NCBI GenBank assembly: GCA_001817345.1
Contig: MHIE01000003.1
Coordinates: forward strand, 100,985 to 147,380
DNA from: Candidatus Buchananbacteria bacterium RIFCSPHIGHO2_01_FULL_44_11
GTDB lineage: Bacteria > Patescibacteriota > Patescibacteriia > Buchananbacterales > UBA6539
Direction: 5' to 3'
DNA length: 46,396 nt
Under the pieces are notes generated by a model. The model did not search any database. It was given only the letters and a program-made list of their open reading frames with translations, and had not been told where the DNA came from. Of the stretch, positions 42,110 through 46,396 are shown one piece after another (position 1 is the first letter of the stretch; the number at the start of each line of letters is the position of its first letter). The translations under genes were made by a program, and so were the position numbers.

Positions 42110-42237
42110 TTGACTGCTGCCCCCACACCTACTTTACTCATAAATCTACTTACAAATTAACCTTATTTCTTGAACCAAGATATTCAATTTACCTAAGGTC
42201 ACATCAGTAAAGTAGGTGTGGGGGAGGAAACAGTCAA
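42110..42237 (-). promoter_or_regulatory. Large hairpin in the rpsB leader
   Basis: A perfect 19-bp inverted repeat, 42120-42138 with 42206-42224, plus an outer TTGACTG/CAGTCAA pair (42110-42116 with 42231-42237). The loop is about 67 bases. The rest of the 316-base gap up to dapB holds only the dapB terminator and an AT-rich stretch; no gene is seen. An in-frame reading from 42141 overlaps rpsB but lacks support. Confidence 0.6.
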
Positions 42238-42324
42238 TTTTACCGCGGTATGTGTGATAATTAATAACAAAACAATGATAGCAAAAACCAAAAGATACGT
42301 CAAGGCCGAGATTGGATTTAAAAT

Positions 42325-42351
42325 TAAAAAAAAGGGCCGACGATACGACCC
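42325..42351 (-). terminator. Terminator of dapB
   Basis: GGGTCG-TATCGT-CGGCCC (42334-42351, one G-U pair) followed by eight or nine T on the minus strand. Confidence 0.8.
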
Positions 42352-42384
42352 TAGCAGACACCGACGGATTGACCAGGTTAGAGA

Positions 42385-43170
42385 CTAACCCTCCAGAACA
42401 TTGTCGATTGAATAGACTCCCGGCGCCTTGCCGATGATCCATTTGACCGCAGCCAAGGCACCTTGAGCAAAAATGTCCGGCGTCTGAGCCACGTGATTGA
42501 TTTCAACGACTTCACCGGGACCCGCAAAAGTCACTTCGTGGGTACCGGAGATGGTGCCGGCGCGAAGTGTTTGGATACCAACGATTTCATTGGCCCTGGG
42601 ACCTTGACTGCGACCGACTCGACCACATTGAATAGCAGTCGCCGGATCCCACTGACGGGCTTCACAAATCGTTTTGGCTAACATCATTGCCGTACCGCTG
42701 GGTGCATCCAGCTTTTTGGCGTGATGCTTGTCAACGACTTCGGGTTGATATTCGACCGGCAGCATTGAAGCAGCCAGCGCAATCAACCGGCGTTGGACTG
42801 CCACACCCAAGCTGAAATTGCTGGCCGGTAGAACCGGGATATCTTTACTATAGACAAACAGCATTACCCCATGATGCTCTTCTAGACCGGTGGTGCCAAT
42901 AATGACGGGCACGCCAAGCTTGGCGGCAATTTCGGTTTGGGAAACTGCGGCCAACGGATCGTTGTGAAAGATCAAAAGCACATCAGACCGACTCAGAGCC
43001 AGAGCTTCCGCCAACCTTGCCGGGCCGAAAAGACCTTCGGCCGGTTGAGGAATGTTGACATCAACTCCGATCAATGTTCCGATGGCCGGATCGTGAAGGG
43101 CTAGACGCTCAATAATCTGCCCCATCCGACCAGAGATACCAGAAATACAAAGACTGATTCTTTCGTTCAT
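42385..43170 (-). CDS. dapB: 4-hydroxy-tetrahydrodipicolinate reductase
   Basis: A 261-aa reductase of the diaminopimelate/lysine route. ISGISGRMGQ (9-18) binds NAD(P)H, IGTTGLE follows near 90, and VVDKHHAKKLDAPSGTA (split: VVDKHHAKK and LDAPSGTA, near 145-161) carries the catalytic His and Lys. It uses a strong AAGGAGG site about ten bases before the ATG. No other lysine or peptidoglycan precursor gene is in the window, so it stands alone. Length is normal. Confidence 0.93.
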   Translation of the reverse strand: MNERISLCISGISGRMGQIIERLALHDPAIGTLIGVDVNIPQPAEGLFGPARLAEALALSRSDVLLIFHNDPLAAVSQTEIAAKLGVPVIIGTTGLEEHHGVMLFVYSKDIPVLPASNFSLGVAVQRRLIALAASMLPVEYQPEVVDKHHAKKLDAPSGTAMMLAKTICEARQWDPATAIQCGRVGRSQGPRANEIVGIQTLRAGTISGTHEVTFAGPGEVVEINHVAQTPDIFAQGALAAVKWIIGKAPGVYSIDNVLEG

Positions 43171-43217
43171 GGCCCGATTACCTCCTTAAAATTGATGAGT
43201 GTCTCCACTTTAGCTGG

Positions 43218-43247
43218 TTGCTCAAAAAAAATCAAGTATGTTATAAT
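43218..43247 (+). promoter_or_regulatory. Promoter of the 131-aa membrane protein
   Basis: TTGCTC (43218-43223), 18 bases, perfect TATAAT (43242-43247); the ATG is ten bases further on. It faces the divergent dapB gene. Confidence 0.55.
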
Positions 43248-43257
43248 GTGTAGGTAT

Positions 43258-43653
43258 ATGGCAAAAAATAATAACGGCTGGTCTAACCGTCAAATACTAA
43301 AAGTCATCCTAAATTTTTGGACTTTTTTGGCGATGATCCTGTTTGCCATTGATTTTTTCAGCGGCAACCGGTTTGACAGTGAATCCAGCGCCATCGGCAT
43401 AATCTACCTGTCAATCCTGGGAGTTTATGTGACTGAAAAAGAATACACCCGCTGGAAAAATCACTTTGTTTCCCGATTTTTTGGCGAATTTTTTATCCTG
43501 CTTTGGACCGTCCTCTTGGCGATTTTTGTCGTGGCCGCTCCCCTGTCTGAAGGCGGCTACAGAATCCCGACTGAATTTGTTGTGACTTATACCGGCGTCA
43601 TCGCTATCTTTATCATCAGCCAACGCTCTAAATTCCTAAAAATCAGGGGCTAA
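43258..43653 (+). CDS. Small membrane protein (131 aa)
   Basis: A 131-aa protein with about four hydrophobic helices in two pairs (about 15-33, 44-58, 75-92, 104-122) and a central charged segment (TEKEYTRWKNHF). No family is recognised. The ATG at 43258 is used because TATAAT lies ten bases before it, so starts further upstream would precede the promoter. It is transcribed towards rpmE but separated from it by 122 bases of repeat-like sequence. Confidence 0.65.
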   Translation: MAKNNNGWSNRQILKVILNFWTFLAMILFAIDFFSGNRFDSESSAIGIIYLSILGVYVTEKEYTRWKNHFVSRFFGEFFILLWTVLLAIFVVAAPLSEGGYRIPTEFVVTYTGVIAIFIISQRSKFLKIRG

Positions 43654-43710
43654 AACCAGTCTTGCCAAAAAATTGGTTCTATGCTAGCATAACCTTTATT
43701 AATTAGTATC

Positions 43711-43766
43711 ATTCGCATACATTCGCTCGCCACGCTAACGCTAAGGCGTAGCGGGTAAATTCGCAT
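43711..43766. repeat. Palindrome-containing repeat upstream of rpmE
   Basis: ATTCGCAT occurs at 43711-43718 and 43759-43766 around a GC-rich imperfect palindrome (CGCCACGCTAACG..GGCGTAGCGGG). A separate perfect palindrome ATGCTAGCAT is at 43681-43690. It looks like another small dispersed intergenic repeat. Confidence 0.45.
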
Positions 43767-43775
43767 CATACTTTT

Positions 43776-44072
43776 ATGAAACAAGACATCCATCCCAAAT
43801 ACTACCCTGAGGCTAAAGTTATCTGCGCTTGCGGCAACGAGTTTAAAGTTGGTTCAACTTTGCCAGAAATTCGGGTTGAAATCTGTTCAAATTGCCATCC
43901 GTTTTACACCGGCAAACAAAAACTGGTTGACAGCGCCAGACGGATCGAGAAATTCCAGGCTCGAGCCGCGCTTCAAAACCAGGCTTCCGCCGGCCGCAAA
44001 GGCAAAAAAGTCAAAAAAGCCAAAGCGGTGGCCCGAAAAAAAGAGGCCAAAAAAATCAAAGCGGAACAATAA
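43776..44072 (+). CDS. rpmE: 50S ribosomal protein L31 (bL31), zinc-binding type
   Basis: A 98-aa L31. [21 protein letters not shown] and [18 protein letters not shown] (each a hallmark, split here) give CxC and CxxC, the zinc-binding C+ form. The C-terminus carries a basic Ala/Lys tail of about 35 residues beyond the usual 66-75, as in several CPR. It is followed by its own terminator, then prfA. Confidence 0.95.
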   Translation: MKQDIHPKYYPEAKVICACGNEFKVGSTLPEIRVEICSNCHPFYTGKQKLVDSARRIEKFQARAALQNQASAGRKGKKVKKAKAVARKKEAKKIKAEQ

Positions 44073-44078
44073 CTAAGT

Positions 44079-44111
44079 AAAAAAATCCTGATTTTAATGA
44101 AGGATTTTTTT
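44079..44111 (+). terminator. Terminator of rpmE
   Basis: AAAAAAATCCT (44079-44089) pairs with AGGATTTTTTT (44101-44111) around an 11-base loop; the T-tract is part of the stem. Confidence 0.8.
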
Positions 44112-44132
44112 GTTAGAACAACTTTTTAGATT

Positions 44133-45194
44133 ATGTTCAGTCCCAAAAAAATTACCGAGATTAAAAAAGAATACGAACAGCTAAAAACCGATCTGACCAA
44201 TCAGGCGATTATTAGTCATCCTCAAAAACTTAAAGAAATTTCCCAGCGCTACAGTCAGTTGGATATAGTCGTAAAAAAAATCACCGAGCTTGATTCCGTT
44301 TTAAGAAAAATCGCTTCGGCCCAAGACACGCTGGAAAACGAAGCCGACCAGGAATTAGTCACGATCGCTCAAGAAGAACTTGATGACCTGACAATAATAA
44401 AAAACGACTTGGAAAAAGATATCGAAAACGACCTGACGCCGCCCGACCCGCTGGCGAAAAAAAATATTATCGTCGAAATCAGGGCCGGAGCCGGCGGCGA
44501 CGAAGCTACACTTTTTGCCGCTGAATTGTTCCGAATGTACTCCCGCTATGCCGAAAAACAGGGCTGGAAAAGTAAAATTTTAAATGCCAACCGGATCGGC
44601 ATTGGCGGCTTTAAAGAAATAATTTTTGAAGTGACCGGCCACAACGTTTATGGCGATTTAAAATATGAAAGCGGCGTCCATCGGGTCCAACGAGTGCCGG
44701 AGACGGAAAAGACCGGCCGGATTCACACTTCCACAACCAGCGTGGCGGTACTGCCCGAAGCGGAAGAAGTTGACGTCCAAATCAAACCCCAGGATTTAAG
44801 AATTGACGTTTTTAAAGCCGGCGGCCACGGCGGCCAAAGCGTTAATACCACTGACTCCGCCGTCAGGATTACTCACCTGCCGACTGGACTAGTCGTCAAC
44901 TGCCAAGACGAAAGATCGCAGGTTCAGAACCGAGAAAAAGCCCTGCAAATTTTACGTTCACGGCTGCTGGCCGCCGAAGAAGAAAAAAAAATTCAGGAAC
45001 GCGGTGAGGCCAGAAAATCCCAAATCGGCTCGGGCGACCGTTCGGAAAAAATCCGGACTTACAATTTCCCCCAAGACCGCCTGACCGACCACCGGATCAA
45101 AATGAGCTGGCATAATATTAATAACATTATAGACGGTGATCTTAAGCCGATGATTGATGAGCTGAAAAAAGCCGATCAAGCCGAAGAAATCTAA
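44133..45194 (+). CDS. prfA: Peptide chain release factor 1
   Basis: A 353-aa RF1, which reads UAA and UAG. The GGQ that triggers peptide release is at 233-235 in GGHGGQSVN, and [11 protein letters not shown] and [11 protein letters not shown] are typical. The codon-reading tripeptide, PAT or PVT in most RF1s, reads P189-E-T191 ([13 protein letters not shown]). It lies 61 bases after rpmE and 24 before prmC, whose product methylates the GGQ glutamine. Confidence 0.96.
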   Translation: MFSPKKITEIKKEYEQLKTDLTNQAIISHPQKLKEISQRYSQLDIVVKKITELDSVLRKIASAQDTLENEADQELVTIAQEELDDLTIIKNDLEKDIENDLTPPDPLAKKNIIVEIRAGAGGDEATLFAAELFRMYSRYAEKQGWKSKILNANRIGIGGFKEIIFEVTGHNVYGDLKYESGVHRVQRVPETEKTGRIHTSTTSVAVLPEAEEVDVQIKPQDLRIDVFKAGGHGGQSVNTTDSAVRITHLPTGLVVNCQDERSQVQNREKALQILRSRLLAAEEEKKIQERGEARKSQIGSGDRSEKIRTYNFPQDRLTDHRIKMSWHNINNIIDGDLKPMIDELKKADQAEEI

Positions 45195-45218
45195 AATTAG
45201 AATTTCGAAACTTGGACT

Positions 45219-46070
45219 ATGACTAGCCGCCAAGCCTTAACCTGGGCTTATAAAAAACTCCAGCCTAAAAAAATTCAGACAGCCTCCCTTGATGCGGAGG
45301 TTTTATTGTCGTTTATTCTGGATAAACCTAAAGAATTTATTTATACTCATCCGGAAAAAATTCTCCGGCCCCTAGACCTAAAAAAATATCAAGCGCTGAT
45401 CCGCCGCCGGGCCAAGGGTGAACCAATCGCGTACCTGACTAACCTTAAAGAGTTCTACGGCCTCATGTTTTACGTTGATAAACGGGTTTTAATTCCCCGA
45501 CCGGAAACCGAACTACTTATTGAAGCAGTCCTGAGGCAAGTTAACCAAAACGATAAAATAACGATCGCCGATATTGGCACCGGTAGCGGCTGCATTGCCA
45601 TCACTTTAAAACGCCATAGACCACGGGCGGCCGTCTATGCTACCGATATTGCCAAAAAAGCATTAACCGTTGCCAAAAAAAACGCCACCAGGCATAAGGC
45701 TAAGGTGACGTTTTTTCAAGGCGATCTATTTATGCCACTCAAAGGTAAAAAAATTGATATCCTGGTGGCCAATCTGCCCTATGGCTGGAAACGCTGGAAA
45801 AACAATACCTCAGCGGAGACAAAGGGGCTAAAATTTGAACCGCCACAAGCGCTCTTTACGACCAACGGCGGGTTATACCTTTATGAAAAATTATTCCGGC
45901 AAATAGTCAAATTAGTAACACCACCGCCGTTGATTATCGGCGAATTTGATCCCCGGCAAAAAAAACAACTTTTAAAAAAAATCCGGTCTATTTTCCCTGA
46001 CTACCAAATGACGATCCAAAAAGATTTGGCTGGCCTGGATCGGATTTTAATCATCAAAAAAAAGAGATGA
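45219..46070 (+). CDS. prmC: Release factor glutamine methyltransferase
   Basis: A 283-aa PrmC/HemK that methylates Gln of the GGQ motif in release factors. An N-terminal helical domain (1-80), LIPRPETELLIE (91-102) and the SAM motif IADIGTGSGCIAI (116-128) are typical. The catalytic NPPY reads N185-L-P-Y188 here, a change at the second position; N and Y are kept. It is the last gene of the rpmE-prfA-prmC run. Confidence 0.93.
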   Translation: MTSRQALTWAYKKLQPKKIQTASLDAEVLLSFILDKPKEFIYTHPEKILRPLDLKKYQALIRRRAKGEPIAYLTNLKEFYGLMFYVDKRVLIPRPETELLIEAVLRQVNQNDKITIADIGTGSGCIAITLKRHRPRAAVYATDIAKKALTVAKKNATRHKAKVTFFQGDLFMPLKGKKIDILVANLPYGWKRWKNNTSAETKGLKFEPPQALFTTNGGLYLYEKLFRQIVKLVTPPPLIIGEFDPRQKKQLLKKIRSIFPDYQMTIQKDLAGLDRILIIKKKR

Positions 46071-46079
46071 CCTCCTGCG

Positions 46080-46255
46080 CCAAGTGGCGCAAGTTAAAAG
46101 GAACCATTAATCCGTCCCTCCCTGAAGTAGAGTGGCCCAAAAGGGCTAGCCTTAACCGCAGTTGGTTAATGGTCACAGTTAAGGATAAAACAACTTTAAC
46201 TCTGAGTTAATCAAAAGTCAACCTGGCCCAGGCTAGCTAGCTGAAAAACTGAACG
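46080..46255 (+). other. Structured non-coding stretch after prmC
   Basis: No gene is seen between prmC and the window end except a short reading frame on the minus strand. The stretch has several stems: TGCGCC/GGCGCA (46085-46099), ACCATTAA (46103-46110) with TTAATGGT (46164-46171), CCTTAAC with GTTAAGG (about 46149-46183) and CCTGGCCCAGG. The block TGGCCCA..GGCTAGC occurs twice. It could be a small RNA ending at the 46261-46286 hairpin, or a 3' UTR; no known RNA family was recognised. Confidence 0.35.
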
Positions 46256-46260
46256 TGCCC

Positions 46261-46289
46261 AAAAAAAAGACCCAGAGTATATGGGTTTT
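46261..46289. terminator. Two-way terminator after prmC
   Basis: ACCCA (46270-46274) pairs with TGGGT (46282-46286). Minus-strand reading gives CTTTTTTTT after it, plus-strand reading TTTTAT, so it can end transcripts from both sides. Confidence 0.6.
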
Positions 46290-46320
46290 ATGTTTTTACT
46301 TTATGCAATTTTTGTTTAAA

Positions 46321-46396
46321 TTATTTTTGATTATTAGTCACAATCGGGGTTTGGGGCAGCAACTTCCGCCAAAGGCGTCGTGCCAAAGGCAGATCA
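46321..46396 (-). CDS. Possible C-terminal end of an unknown gene (partial)
   Basis: A minus-strand frame is open from the window edge to a TAA at 46321-46323 and encodes about 24 residues, basic and ending TNNQK. It lies just before the two-way terminator on its own strand, as expected for a gene end, but the piece is too short to identify and another frame is also open. Confidence 0.25.
   Translation of the reverse strand, partial: DLPLARRLWRKLLPQTPIVTNNQK

Noticed and set aside
41941-42141. Minus-strand 66-codon frame overlapping the start of rpsB
   Set aside because: It begins in the leader hairpin and overlaps rpsB out of frame; no ribosome site or recognisable product.

Overview
The window looks like a chromosomal segment of a Candidate Phyla Radiation (Patescibacteria) genome. 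Supporting signs are a short-form EF-Ts, compact lysine-rich housekeeping proteins, many small membrane proteins of unknown function, cell-surface proteins ending in LLQVQ/GEAWY repeats, CxxC-x17-CxxC zinc proteins, and GC-rich palindromic repeats in short intergenic gaps. A finer placement cannot be made from the sequence alone. No rRNA, tRNA, CRISPR array or transposase was found.

Layout. 1-7400: the end of an archaeal-type PEP carboxylase, a membrane-anchored clan GH-A glycosidase, an EamA transporter, a HAD-phosphatase/P-loop kinase fusion, a PQ-loop-like membrane protein and a Ca2+-type P-ATPase. 7500-16300: an accessory zone of small or secreted proteins (coiled-coil/Cys-rich surface protein, two VOC proteins with a DUF1428 protein, an Hcp-like secreted protein, a methyltransferase broken by an in-frame TAG, zinc-ribbon proteins, a cupredoxin lipoprotein, TauE/SafE). 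16380-27600: envelope genes, namely a CARDB surface protein, mreB, three GT2 glycosyltransferases and a 1286-aa LamG/beta-helix adhesin-like protein. 27700-39100: lower glycolysis on the minus strand (gap, pgk, eno and two tandem gpmI), interrupted by a lipoprotein, a TrpR-like regulator, a SprT-like metallopeptidase and a nuclease/HTH pair. 39400-42400: a GerMN lipoprotein, then tsf and rpsB. 42385-46396: dapB, then on the plus strand a membrane protein, rpmE, prfA and prmC.

How the genes fit together. gap, pgk, gpmI and eno carry glyceraldehyde-3-phosphate to PEP, and PEP carboxylase can turn PEP into oxaloacetate. rpsB/tsf and rpmE/prfA/prmC serve translation; PrmC modifies the release factor encoded just upstream. 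mreB, the glycosyltransferases and the two large repeat-bearing proteins belong to cell shape and surface.

The strongest unexplained signals are: (1) two exact 27-bp copies of an mreB 3' end (nine codons plus stop geometry) flanking the CARDB gene as if it were an integrated cassette; (2) two homologous multi-hairpin elements at 34811-34949 and 39180-39343 whose stems covary; (3) overlapping inverted repeats between pgk and eno, one of which would pair with the eno start codon; (4) terminator-like hairpins whose T-tract runs straight into an extended -10 box, often six bases from the start codon, suggesting leaderless transcripts.
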